From Clostridiales bacterium (GTDB lineage Bacteria > Bacillota > Clostridia > Lachnospirales > JAITVM01), in assembly GCA_031285815.1 (NCBI GenBank), contig JAITVM010000041.1, positions 1-18,475 on the forward strand: a stretch of 18,475 nucleotides of DNA, in the 5' to 3' direction. The notes under the pieces are model-generated. The model saw only the letters and a list, made by a program, of their open reading frames with translations. It was not told the origin of the DNA and did no database searches. The stretch's first letter is position 1. Every line of letters starts with the position of its first letter. Made by a program: the position numbers and the translations under genes. Below are positions 1-7,377 of the stretch, piece after piece.

Positions 1-12
1 TGAACCGGTTCA
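1..12. promoter_or_regulatory. Upstream LacI-family operator (partial view)
   Basis: The perfect 12-bp palindrome TGAACCGGTTCA opens the window and is identical to the core of the palindrome at 118-145. A CG-centred palindrome of this form is typical of LacI-family operators. The left flank lies outside the window, so its full length cannot be seen. The likely reader is the LacI-family protein encoded at 5959-6960 (inference). Confidence 0.7.
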
Positions 13-117
13 TATGTTAGTATAAGTACTGTAATAAGACGTTGATTCGTTCACAATTTTATGGGCGTGGGTAAAGTTTGCTCATCTGTAAACATAAATG
101 AACGAAATAATTTTAAA

Positions 118-145
118 CACAAAAATGAACCGGTTCATTTTTGTG
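118..145. promoter_or_regulatory. 28-bp perfect palindrome, main LacI-family operator
   Basis: The core TGAACCGGTTCA (126-137) is extended symmetrically by CACAAAAA on the left and TTTTTGTG on the right, giving a perfect 28-bp dyad centred at 131.5. Its centre is 125 bp from that of the copy at 1-12, about twelve helical turns, which would suit one tetrameric or two dimeric repressors looping the DNA. It lies about 170 bp upstream of the fucoside-transport operon. No convincing -35/-10 pair could be placed around it, so whether it blocks initiation or elongation is unknown. Confidence 0.75.
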
Positions 146-311
146 ACAACCACACTGCTTAAGCTCTTAGGCAGTATACAAAGAACTGTTTATTAACTAA
201 ATATACTTCTGGCGATGTAAAATTGCGAATGTATCAACGCGATTTTCAAGGAGAAATTACAACTTATAATTAAACAGTTCTCAACCAACCATAATAAATG
301 GAGGAATTAGT
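146..311 (+). promoter_or_regulatory. Structured 5' leader of the fucoside operon
   Basis: This non-coding stretch holds three dyads. An imperfect 22-bp palindrome at 154-175 has arms ACTGCTTAAG and CTTAGGCAGT (one G-T pair). A long-range inverted repeat has perfect 11-base arms AGAACTGTTTA (182-192) and TAAACAGTTCT (271-281). Nested inside it is a hairpin with 9-base arms AAAATTGCG (219-227) and CGCGATTTT (238-246), one G-U pair and a 10-base loop. The outer stem ends about 20 nt before the GGAGGA ribosome binding site (301-306) of the lipoprotein gene. A 14-codon ORF (229-273) inside the element has no good ribosome binding site. I do not recognise a known riboswitch class. RNA folding is inferred from complementarity only. 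Confidence 0.45.
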
Positions 312-1688
312 ATGAAAAAAGTTTTAAGTTTTGCATTAACGCTCGTGATGTGCGTGCCCCTTCTAGGCGGCTGCGGCAGCAGCGCACCAAGCGAACAGCC
401 TGCTGACACTCCGGCTGCCGAATCTTCCGCGGCGGAGGCTCCGGTCGCAAATGAATCCGGAACTGTGGACAGCGGAACAGGCGGGCAAACAACCCTTGAG
501 TACTGGACATGGTTCCCGAGCCAGGATCAATATGCAGAAACCATTGCCGCGTTTGAGGCGGCTAACCCAGATATTAAAATCAATCTTACAGTAATGGAGA
601 GCAAAGCTTTTCAGGAGAAAACCCCGATGGCTCTCAGCACAGGCGAGGATATAGACATTGTCGGCGTACAGCCGTCCGCCTTCGCGACACAGGTGCAGGA
701 CTATCTTGCCGATTTGGATCCGCTGATGGCACAGGCGGTAGGCGCTGACTGGAAGAGCAAGTATTCTGAAACCGCTCTCGCGCAGGGCAACAGCCTTACA
801 AACGATGCCACAAAACTTCTGACACTTACTAACTCCGGTAGTATGGTTGGCTTTTATAACGCGGCGCTTATGAAAGAGATTGGCGCAGAGGTTCCGACGA
901 CGTTGGCCGAGTATAAAGATGTGGCCGCGAAATTAGCAGCAATGTATCCAGATAAGTACGCAGGTGTTTTTGGCGGCAGGGAAGCGTGGATAGTTGACGA
1001 AATGATGCTTACCGTGCTTGGGCAAAAAGGCGATTACTATAACCAGTGGCGTTATAACGGGGCTAATGTGGACGGCGAAGAGTTCCGCACCGCGATTAAC
1101 GGCTTCAAAAAGTTCTTTGACGAGGGCGTATTCTCCATGGATACGATGGATCTTGACGCGGCGGGCGCGATGGAAGCCTTTGTGAACGGCGACGCGCTTG
1201 TGTTCTACATGGGTTCATGGGAAGCCTATATGCTCTCACAGCAGCTGCGCGAGGGTCGCTCTATCGCCCTTGAGGACGTCGGTGCTATGGCGCTGCCGGT
1301 GGTAGACGCGGGCGACACGCTTTCGGTTCGTTCTTACATAGACTCCGGTATCGGTATTGTTGACGCCAGCGAGAAAAAAGAAGCGGCGGCTAAATTCGTA
1401 GCCTTTGTTACGCTGCAAGAGGGCGCTGATATTTTTGGCAAACAGCTTACCGGAACGTCCGCGAAGAAGGATTTTGCCGTTGACGCTTCGCTGTTCGCAA
1501 GCGATACGGCTTCGCAGGGCTGGGATACTGTCGTAAAACTGCTGGCCGAGGGCACCGCCGACCGTAACAACGTATCCGGCTATTCCGACGTGGAGGGCGC
1601 CGCCGTACAGAGCGTAATCAACGGAAGTCTTACGACGGATCAGGCCGTGGCGGATTTACAGGCCGAATGGATCAGCGGAAAATACTAA
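312..1688 (+). CDS. Sugar ABC transporter solute-binding lipoprotein (fucoside locus)
   Basis: This is a 458-residue extracellular solute-binding protein of the family-1 (CUT1, COG1653) type. It should capture an oligosaccharide outside the cell and deliver it to the permeases encoded just downstream. The N-terminus is a lipoprotein signal: Lys-Lys, a hydrophobic stretch, then lipobox LGGC with Cys21 as the lipidated residue. A Ser/Ala/Pro/Glu-rich linker to about residue 50 follows. The mature domain begins with LEYWTWFPSQ and has the usual 'F.aaNPDIKI' segment. The ATG has a good ribosome binding site (TGGAGGAATTAGT). Arginine is read almost only by CGN codons (six of seven), unlike the equivalent gene at 9385. 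The ligand is not readable from sequence; the neighbouring cytoplasmic alpha-L-fucosidase suggests a fucosylated oligosaccharide (inference). Confidence 0.9.
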   Translation: MKKVLSFALTLVMCVPLLGGCGSSAPSEQPADTPAAESSAAEAPVANESGTVDSGTGGQTTLEYWTWFPSQDQYAETIAAFEAANPDIKINLTVMESKAFQEKTPMALSTGEDIDIVGVQPSAFATQVQDYLADLDPLMAQAVGADWKSKYSETALAQGNSLTNDATKLLTLTNSGSMVGFYNAALMKEIGAEVPTTLAEYKDVAAKLAAMYPDKYAGVFGGREAWIVDEMMLTVLGQKGDYYNQWRYNGANVDGEEFRTAINGFKKFFDEGVFSMDTMDLDAAGAMEAFVNGDALVFYMGSWEAYMLSQQLREGRSIALEDVGAMALPVVDAGDTLSVRSYIDSGIGIVDASEKKEAAAKFVAFVTLQEGADIFGKQLTGTSAKKDFAVDASLFASDTASQGWDTVVKLLAEGTADRNNVSGYSDVEGAAVQSVINGSLTTDQAVADLQAEWISGKY

Positions 1689-1699
1689 GATCGTTAATT

Positions 1700-1734
1700 A
1701 AAGGGAAGCATACGGGGGTAGGCTTTCCTTTTTT
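1700..1734 (+). terminator. Intra-operon hairpin with T-tract (attenuator-like)
   Basis: Arms AAAGGGAAGC (1700-1709) and GCTTTCCTTT (1722-1731) pair over 10 positions with one G-U, enclose a 12-nt loop, and run directly into TTTTTT (1729-1734). It sits 12 nt after the lipoprotein stop codon and just before the ribosome binding site of the first permease. The form is that of a weak intrinsic terminator or 3'-end stabiliser that would leave more lipoprotein message than permease message. That arrangement is common for binding-protein genes; the effect here is inferred. Confidence 0.6.
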
Positions 1735-1748
1735 AGGAGGTGCGGACT

Positions 1749-2642
1749 GTGACAAAGAAGCGAAAGAGATTGACAGGCGGCAGGCAAAATCTGATGGGCT
1801 ATGTGTTCCTGCTTCCCCTTATTCTTATTTTTGTAGTTTTGCTGGGATACAGTTTTTATTTTCTGTTCACAACCAGTTTTCAAAAGGTGACAATTTCTTT
1901 TAAGAACAGCGAGTTTGTCGGCTTTGAGAATTATTTGATCATCATTAAAGACGGCACGTTTTGGAAGTCTCTACTTAATACCTTTATTCTGTCAGCCTCG
2001 AGCGTTTTCTGCGGTCTGACGCTGGGATTTTTTATCGCGATTATTTTGAATTTTAAGCTTCGCGCCAAAAAGTTTTTCCACTCGCTGTTCTTTATTCCGT
2101 CTATGCTGCCGATTGCGCTGATGGCGGCGGTTTTCGGCTCAATGCTTGAATACAGGGATGGTACGCTTAACGTTTTGTTACGCGCGGCGGGGCTGGATTT
2201 TCTGGCAATGCGCTGGCTGGCGGATTCTAACCTTGCCATGTGGGCGGTATGCTCAGTGTCCGTTTATCTCATAGGCATACCCATCATGTACTATACGGCT
2301 GATCTTACTACGATTAACACAAGCGTACTGGAAGCGGCGACCATAGACGGCGCGAACATGAGACAGCAATTGATGCTGGTCGTGTACCCGATGCTTAAAA
2401 ACACCCACCGTACAATAATTTTGTCGCTGCTTCTGGGCGGGTTCAGGGAGATGGAGCGTGTATTTTTAATGACGGACGGGGGACCGGGCAACGCGACGCA
2501 GATTGTAGGCACATATATCTTCCGATCTTCCCGCTCGGCGGGCAGCAACATTGGGCTTGTCTGCGCGGCGGCCGTGTTGGTGCTGTTTGTCGCCTTTGTT
2601 ATAGCCCTTGTTCAAATGAAACTCACAGCCAAAAATAACTAG
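1749..2642 (+). CDS. ABC sugar permease, MalF/UgpA-type (fucoside locus)
   Basis: This 297-residue inner-membrane permease forms, with the next gene product, the channel of a CUT1 sugar importer. The N-terminus is basic (MTKKRKRLTGG), followed by a first membrane helix (MGYVFLLPLILIFVVLLG) and about five more. The cytoplasmic EAA loop that contacts the ATPase is EAATIDGAN, starting near residue 195, followed by a typical 'YPMLKNT' segment. The start is taken at GTG 1749, because AGGAGG (1735-1740) lies 8 nt upstream. The in-frame GTG at 1740 overlaps that ribosome binding site and is unlikely. No ATP-binding subunit is encoded nearby, so a shared MsmX-type ATPase from elsewhere is expected (family knowledge plus inference). 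Confidence 0.9.
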   Translation: MTKKRKRLTGGRQNLMGYVFLLPLILIFVVLLGYSFYFLFTTSFQKVTISFKNSEFVGFENYLIIIKDGTFWKSLLNTFILSASSVFCGLTLGFFIAIILNFKLRAKKFFHSLFFIPSMLPIALMAAVFGSMLEYRDGTLNVLLRAAGLDFLAMRWLADSNLAMWAVCSVSVYLIGIPIMYYTADLTTINTSVLEAATIDGANMRQQLMLVVYPMLKNTHRTIILSLLLGGFREMERVFLMTDGGPGNATQIVGTYIFRSSRSAGSNIGLVCAAAVLVLFVAFVIALVQMKLTAKNN

Positions 2643-2657
2643 AGTGGAGGTTTTTGT

Positions 2658-3500
2658 ATGAACCGTAACAAGGAAGCGCCGGAGGCGGATCTTTTTAAAA
2701 TTACAAAAGCCAACCGCCTTGTAATGATTATTTTCTTGATTTTTATGCTGGCGTTGTGGGTGATGCCTGTGTATTCGCTGATTAAGGACTCATTAAAGGT
2801 GGGCGGTTTTCAGAACTATGTTTTTGTACTGTCGGAACGCATAAACGACGTGCCGTTTTACCGCTATTTCATAAATTCGGTTTTTAACGCCGTAATCGCC
2901 TCGTCGCTGCTCATTATTGTATGCGCGACGGCGGGTTTCGCTTTCTCGAAAATTGATTTCTTGGGCAAGAAAGTCATCTTTAACGTTGTGGTTATCTGCC
3001 TTGCGATTTCAGGCCCGATTTTAATTATTCCTCTGTTTTACATTTACAGGACTCTCGGCATATACAACACGCCATTTGCCGTAATCCTTTCGGAGACGCT
3101 TATTACCATTCCCTTCGGCGTTTTGATGATGAGAAGCCTTTTTAACAATTTGCCAAACGAGCTTATGGAGTCCGCCAGCGTTGACGGCGCGGGAACGTTC
3201 CGCACTTTTGTAAGCATTTATCTGCCGCTTGCAAAACCGGCCATTATCAATCTAGCCGTGCTCCAAATCATGTGGTCGTTTCAAGACTTTCTTTTCCCCA
3301 CAATGTTTCTTACCGACGAAAACCTCTATACCACAACGGTTGCGGTAAACACTTTTAAGGGGGCTTACGGCATGACGGCTCAGAATTTGGGCAGATATAA
3401 CGCCGCGCTTATCCTTATTTCAATACCGACAATAGTTTTGTTCGTTTTTGCCCAAAAATACATTGTGAACGGCATTACGTCCGGAGCAGTGAAAGAATAG
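2658..3500 (+). CDS. ABC sugar permease, MalG/UgpE-type (fucoside locus)
   Basis: This 280-residue second permease of the CUT1 importer has about six hydrophobic segments, the first being MIIFLIFMLALWVMPVYSLI. The EAA loop reads ESASVDGAG from about residue 171, a slightly degenerate form (Ser for the first Ala), followed by the usual 'YLPLAKPAI'. The C-terminus ends in the common 'F..QKYIVNGITSGAVKE' signature of MalG-like permeases. The ATG has a GTGGAGG ribosome binding site and starts 15 bp after the previous stop, so the two permeases are co-translated from one message. It probably partners the 1749 permease and the 312 lipoprotein. Confidence 0.9.
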   Translation: MNRNKEAPEADLFKITKANRLVMIIFLIFMLALWVMPVYSLIKDSLKVGGFQNYVFVLSERINDVPFYRYFINSVFNAVIASSLLIIVCATAGFAFSKIDFLGKKVIFNVVVICLAISGPILIIPLFYIYRTLGIYNTPFAVILSETLITIPFGVLMMRSLFNNLPNELMESASVDGAGTFRTFVSIYLPLAKPAIINLAVLQIMWSFQDFLFPTMFLTDENLYTTTVAVNTFKGAYGMTAQNLGRYNAALILISIPTIVLFVFAQKYIVNGITSGAVKE

Positions 3501-3513
3501 GAAGGTTATAACG

Positions 3514-5913
3514 ATGAACCGTAAAATTTACTACACTTCAGCGGCGGACGGATTCACCAGCGCACTGCCGGTAGGCAACGGCAGCCTTGGCGCTATGGTA
3601 TACGGCGGAGTGCCGAGGGAAAAACTAACGCTTAACATAGATACCCTGTGGTCGGGCGGGCCAACCCCTGTGCGGGATATTGAGCCGAAAAAACTGCAAA
3701 GCGTCCGCAGCCATATATTTAACGGCGATTTTATCGAAGCAGAGAAAGAAATCGAAGAAAACTTGCTGAACCATTATAACCAGTCCTATATGCCGCTTGG
3801 GATACTGACCTATCAATTTAATGGCCTTGAGACGCAAAATCTAACCGGCTACAGCAGAGAATTAGATTTGGAGACGGCTCTTGCAGTTACGGAATTTACG
3901 GACAAAGGCAACAGGATCCGTTCGCAGGTGTTTTCCTCTTATCCGGATAAGCTTCTGTGCCTCCGCCTTTCCGCAAGCGAAAGCGCTTCTTTGGACGTAA
4001 GTTTTGGTTTAAGTGGTAAATTGCGTTCAAAAACTTATTTTACGGAGGACAGAGCCTTAGTTCTTGAATGTACGGCCCCCTCTCACGTAAGCCCGAACTA
4101 TGTAGACGACGAGGAGCCGATACGTTATGACGACGGCGCGTCGGGTATGAAAGCGGTCTGCATGCTGCGGTTGCAAATTGAACAGGGTGAAGTCGTCCGG
4201 GAGGGAGAAGTGCTTCGGGTGAAAGGTGCGTCCCGCATCTCGGCTCTTTTGACTGCGGCTACAGGCTACCGAGGTTTTGGAAAACCACTTGAGGCGGACG
4301 TATCGCTGTTAAAAAAAGAATGCGAGGCAGTCATTAAGGCGGCGCTTATATATGGAGAAAGAGAACTGCTAAAGCGCCATCTGGAAGATTATCAGGCCTT
4401 ATTCAATCGGGTTGATTTTGTTCTGGAAACTAAGCAGAGTAAAAATGAACACGCCCTTTTGCCGGCAAATGAACGCCTTGCGAAGTTCCGGGAGGGGGCG
4501 GAAGACCTTGAACTGCTAAGCCTTTATTTTCAGTTCAACCGTTACCTGATGATAGCGAGCTCCCGAAAAGGCAGTCAGCCAAGCAACTTGCAGGGCATCT
4601 GGAGTGAGAGCGTACGCCCGGTTTGGAGCAGTAACTGGACAATTAACATCAACACGCAAATGAATTATTGGATGGCGGATCCCTGTAACCTCGGCGACTG
4701 TTTTGAACCTCTGCAAAAAATGGTGGAGGAACTGGGTAAAAGCGGGTCGGAGACGGCAAGCAGACAATACGGCTGCCGCGGCTGGGCGGCAAACCATAAC
4801 GCGGATATATGGCGGCAAAGCACGGCGGTGTCGGGTCTTGCCAAGTATGCCTATTGGCCTATGGGCGGGGTCTGGCTTAGTACGCAGCTTTTTCAGCACT
4901 ATCTTTTTACGGATGATAAGAATTATCTGCGGGAAATATTTGAAACGCTGAGCGGCGCCGCGATCTTTTGCTTTGACTGGCTGGTCGAGGCTAAAGACGG
5001 GATTTTGCATACCGCCCCCTCAACCTCGCCGGAAAACGCCTTTAAAACAAAAGACGGCCGCGACTGCTCAGTCAGTATGTCAAGCACTTTGGACATTTCT
5101 TTGATAAAGCAGTTGTTTACGTATTATGAACAGGCCTGTGCCGTGCTTGATGAAAGAGGCGGGCTGATTGACGAAGTGCAAAAAAGTTTAAAAAGGCTTC
5201 CGGATTTCAAGATTGGCCGCCATGGGCAATTGCAGGAATGGTTTTGGGATTTTGAGGAGAGCGACGCGGGGCACAGGCATTTTTCGCCGCTGTACGCTCT
5301 GCATCCGGGCGATTTAATCGACAGATACGCACAGCCTGAACTCGCAAAGGCTTGCGGAACATTTATAAAACGGCGGCTTGAGCACGGCAACGGCCACATA
5401 GGCTGGAGCTGCGCGTGGCTTATCAGCCTTTTCGCGCGGCTGGGCGAGGCGGAAAAGGCCTATACATATTTAAAACAGCTATTGAAACAGTCTACCTATG
5501 ACAATTTCTTCGATCTGCACCCGCCTCTCGGCGAAAGTGCCGGAGAGCGTGAAGTATTTCAAATCGACGGGAACTTCGGGAGCGCCGCCGGTGTCTGCGA
5601 ACTGCTTCTGCAAAGCCGCCAAGGAGAGTTAGAATTTCTGCCGGCCCTGCCCGAAGAGTGGCAGAGCGGACACATTACAGGACTGATTTCGGAGGGAGGC
5701 TTCCGAGTGGACATATGGTGGGACGGAGGCCTTTTGGTTAAGGCGATTATATACTCTCAGAAAGATAAGGAACTGCGTGTTCGTTACCGGCGTCCCTTGG
5801 TTATTTGCGATGGTGACTCACGGCAAAATAAAAAGAACGCCGATGACGGCATTCTTTTCTGCGAAATGAAAGCGGGCGGAACTTATATGTTTAAATGTTC
5901 AAGTGAAATATAA
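3514..5913 (+). CDS. GH95 alpha-L-fucosidase, cytoplasmic
   Basis: This 799-residue enzyme has the usual length for family GH95, which hydrolyses terminal alpha-1,2-linked L-fucose (some members act on L-galactosides). The N-terminal beta-domain begins YYTSAADGFTSALPVGNGSLG and carries the LWSGGP signature. The catalytic (alpha/alpha)6 part contains SNWTININTQMNYW, with Asn378 and Asn380 matching the catalytic Asn421/Asn423 of Bifidobacterium AfcA; APSTSPEN with Glu507 (AfcA Glu566); and FQIDGNFG with Asp685 (AfcA Asp766). A short extra loop (LGESAGEREV) lies between HPP and FQIDGNFG. There is no signal peptide, so cleavage occurs inside the cell after import by the three upstream genes. It starts 13 bp after the second permease with GGAAGG as ribosome binding site. 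No fucose isomerase, kinase or aldolase gene is near. Confidence 0.93.
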   Translation: MNRKIYYTSAADGFTSALPVGNGSLGAMVYGGVPREKLTLNIDTLWSGGPTPVRDIEPKKLQSVRSHIFNGDFIEAEKEIEENLLNHYNQSYMPLGILTYQFNGLETQNLTGYSRELDLETALAVTEFTDKGNRIRSQVFSSYPDKLLCLRLSASESASLDVSFGLSGKLRSKTYFTEDRALVLECTAPSHVSPNYVDDEEPIRYDDGASGMKAVCMLRLQIEQGEVVREGEVLRVKGASRISALLTAATGYRGFGKPLEADVSLLKKECEAVIKAALIYGERELLKRHLEDYQALFNRVDFVLETKQSKNEHALLPANERLAKFREGAEDLELLSLYFQFNRYLMIASSRKGSQPSNLQGIWSESVRPVWSSNWTININTQMNYWMADPCNLGDCFEPLQKMVEELGKSGSETASRQYGCRGWAANHNADIWRQSTAVSGLAKYAYWPMGGVWLSTQLFQHYLFTDDKNYLREIFETLSGAAIFCFDWLVEAKDGILHTAPSTSPENAFKTKDGRDCSVSMSSTLDISLIKQLFTYYEQACAVLDERGGLIDEVQKSLKRLPDFKIGRHGQLQEWFWDFEESDAGHRHFSPLYALHPGDLIDRYAQPELAKACGTFIKRRLEHGNGHIGWSCAWLISLFARLGEAEKAYTYLKQLLKQSTYDNFFDLHPPLGESAGEREVFQIDGNFGSAAGVCELLLQSRQGELEFLPALPEEWQSGHITGLISEGGFRVDIWWDGGLLVKAIIYSQKDKELRVRYRRPLVICDGDSRQNKKNADDGILFCEMKAGGTYMFKCSSEI

Positions 5914-5919
5914 AATGAA

Positions 5920-5936
5920 CGCGCCGCGCGGGCGCG
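5920..5936. terminator. GC-rich hairpin between convergent genes
   Basis: Arms CGCGCC (5920-5925) and GGCGCG (5931-5936) enclose GCGCG. It lies in the 45-bp gap between the end of the fucosidase gene (plus strand) and the end of the LacI gene (minus strand). On the minus strand it is followed by a fairly T-rich stretch (TTCATTTTATA); on the plus strand by CAAAATC. It could serve both transcripts, but neither side has a long uninterrupted U-tract. Confidence 0.45.
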
Positions 5937-5958
5937 CAAAATCTAATAGTCGCCGGTG

Positions 5959-6960
5959 TCAAATCCGCGCGACGCTTTTTTTATTGAGTAGACTGGCGTT
6001 AAATACGGAGACTTCCGGGAAGGTGGAATAGTCGCCCTGAATGCGTTGATACAATATACGGGCTGCGTCGTACCCCATATCCTGCATAGGCTGAGACATG
6101 ATGGACAGCGGCGGGCTGGTGATTTCGGAAAGCGGAAGATTGTCGAAGCCGATTACGGAGATATCCTCGGGGATTTTCTTGCCGAGCTGGTTTAAAGCAA
6201 GGATAGCGCCCAAGCTCATTTCGTAGTTGCTGGCCACAAGCGCCGTGGGTTTAAGCTGTTCCTGATAAAGGTTTATGACGGAGCGGTAAGCTCCCTCAAT
6301 GCTGTAGTTTCCGTTAAGCAGCATAGCGGGGTTAAAAGGCAGACCATGCTTCAGCAGTGCGTCTTTATAACCACTTATGCGTCCCTGAGATGTGAACAGA
6401 TCCGGGTTGCCGGAAAGAAAGGCGATTTCCTTGTGCCCATACTCGATTAGTCTTTCTGTGGGAATACGCGTAGCATCGGCGTTGTCCAAGACTACGCTGT
6501 CAGTTTTATGCGAGGAAATCATCTGGTCAATAACAATAAAAGGCTTGCCGCTATCTTCAAGGATATCAACCTGAAATCCGTTTTGGGAATATGGAAGCAT
6601 GACAATGCCGTCAACCATCCGCTCCAGCAAGAATCGGGTCTTTCGAATTTCCGTTTCCGGACTGTCGTGGCACTCGCTTACGATTACACAGTAACCGAAA
6701 GGTAGGAGGTACTCTTCAATGGCTGAGATAATACGGCTTGAGAAACTGGATGAAAGCATGGGAACAAGAACGCCTATAGTGAAGGTCTGCGCTTTTCGCA
6801 GGCCTTTTGCTATGTAGTTCTGGCGGAAGCCGAGCTGTTCTATGGCCTGTTCGATTTTGTTTTTGTTCTCTTCCTTTACACTGCCGCCGTTAATATATTT
6901 GGAAACCGTGCCAAGCGAAAGCCCCGCAAGTATTGCTACATCTCGTATCGTTGCAGTCAC
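5959..6960 (-). CDS. LacI-family transcriptional regulator
   Basis: This is a sugar-responsive repressor of 333 residues (usual length 330-345). The N-terminal helix-turn-helix reads TATIRDVAILAGLSLGTVSK, followed by the hinge region and a periplasmic-binding-protein-like effector domain (about residues 60-333), ending in the typical 'SIMSQPMQDMGYDAARIL' segment. The start is taken at GTG 6960, because LacI proteins begin just before the TIRDVA helix and an AGGA box lies about 8 nt upstream. The frame stays open to an ATG at 7038, but a TATAAT box (7015-7020) lies inside that extension. The gene converges on the fucosidase operon and is the natural candidate to bind the TGAACCGGTTCA palindromes at 1-12 and 118-145. 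No such palindrome lies near its own promoter, so autoregulation by that site is not indicated. Confidence 0.9.
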   Translation of the reverse strand: MTATIRDVAILAGLSLGTVSKYINGGSVKEENKNKIEQAIEQLGFRQNYIAKGLRKAQTFTIGVLVPMLSSSFSSRIISAIEEYLLPFGYCVIVSECHDSPETEIRKTRFLLERMVDGIVMLPYSQNGFQVDILEDSGKPFIVIDQMISSHKTDSVVLDNADATRIPTERLIEYGHKEIAFLSGNPDLFTSQGRISGYKDALLKHGLPFNPAMLLNGNYSIEGAYRSVINLYQEQLKPTALVASNYEMSLGAILALNQLGKKIPEDISVIGFDNLPLSEITSPPLSIMSQPMQDMGYDAARILYQRIQGDYSTFPEVSVFNASLLNKKSVARI

Positions 6961-7014
6961 GAAATCACATCCTATAACTGAATTTTTCCCCATAAAAAAT
7001 TGCATTCTTACTAT

Positions 7015-7020
7015 ATTATA
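7015..7020 (-). promoter_or_regulatory. Candidate -10 box of the LacI-family gene
   Basis: On the minus strand the hexamer is a perfect TATAAT. Transcription would begin near 7007, giving a leader of about 47 nt before the GTG start at 6960. No good -35 is found at 16-18 nt spacing. The box supports the shorter protein start, since the longer frame would run through it. Confidence 0.45.
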
Positions 7021-7053
7021 AGCCAGGGCATTCTTCAAGACAGTGAAGCTTTT

Positions 7054-7070
7054 GGGGGAGGTGGAGGGGG
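7054..7070 (+). other. Purine-only G-run tract, quadruplex-capable
   Basis: The 17-base tract GGGGGAGGTGGAGGGGG has four G-runs (5, 2, 2 and 5 bases), enough for a two-layer quadruplex on the plus strand. It lies about 35 bp upstream of the LacI gene's -10 box and just before the recombinase remnant. Read in the remnant's frame it would encode six glycines, which is not part of any recombinase and suggests that the junction falls here or nearby. Any role is unproven. Confidence 0.3.
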
Positions 7071-7071
7071 C

Positions 7072-7362
7072 TTTTCCGTTTTCCTGCGTTTTTGTCAGGA
7101 AAAACGCAGCATCGCGCCAGAGAAGCTCCGGTTCGGTAAGATGGACGCCAAGCGAATTCAGGATTTTATGTTATGGCTTGAATCCTCACAGGAATCAAGC
7201 CCATCAACCTATAACCAGCGTCTCGCGGCTGTACGGCCGTTCTTCAGATATTTGCAGATAGAGGCTTTGGAGCAACCCCTGCTGTCAACCAGCGTACTCG
7301 CTATAAGGCATTACAATTATTTCCTCGCCGACAGACACGGTTTTGAACACGCAGGGGCATGA
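7072..7362 (+). pseudogene. Tyrosine recombinase remnant (N-terminal core-binding part)
   Basis: The residues FLRFCQEKRSIAPEKL, then 'MDAKRIQDFMLWLE', then 'STYNQRLAAVRPFFRYLQ' resemble the SAM-like core-binding domain of XerC/XerD-type transposon recombinases of Clostridia. Full proteins of this kind run to roughly 300-400 residues, with a C-terminal catalytic domain carrying Arg...His-x-x-Arg...Tyr. Here the frame ends after 'HGFEHAGA' at 7362 and no catalytic domain follows. The 5' end is also missing: upstream are a six-glycine stretch and the promoter of the LacI gene. The frame remains open from 7000, but that ATG has no ribosome binding site. It is best read as a decayed mobile-element fragment at the boundary between the two sugar loci. 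Arginine codons are mostly CGN, like the left half. Confidence 0.6.
7084..7109. repeat. 10-bp inverted repeat inside the recombinase remnant
   Basis: Perfect arms CTGCGTTTTT (7084-7093) and AAAAACGCAG (7100-7109) flank a 6-base loop. An overlapping alternative dyad, TTTTCCTG with CAGGAAAA, shares the same bases. The sequence also encodes the recombinase-like residues LRFCQEKRS, so the dyad may be a by-product of coding rather than a site. Confidence 0.35.
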
Positions 7363-7377
7363 CACATATGCATAAAA

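Noticed and set aside
229..273. 14-codon leader reading frame as a true leader peptide
   Set aside because: No convincing ribosome binding site and no run of regulatory codons; kept only as a remark on the folded leader.
4516..5010. 164-codon minus-strand frame inside the fucosidase gene
   Set aside because: It lies wholly opposite the conserved catalytic part of GH95, and its basic, proline-rich product resembles no family known to me; it is a shadow.
5920..5936. Classical bidirectional intrinsic terminator
   Set aside because: The stem is GC-rich but only 6 bp, and neither flank has a long uninterrupted U-tract; it is listed with low confidence instead.
5959..7038. Longer LacI protein starting at ATG 7038
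   Set aside because: The extra 26 residues precede the conserved helix-turn-helix start, lack a ribosome binding site and span a TATAAT box; GTG 6960 has a suitable AGGA.
7000..7362. 120-codon open frame as an intact gene
   Set aside because: Only its middle resembles a recombinase core-binding domain; the ATG has no ribosome binding site, the first part overlaps the LacI promoter and encodes a glycine run, and the catalytic domain is absent.
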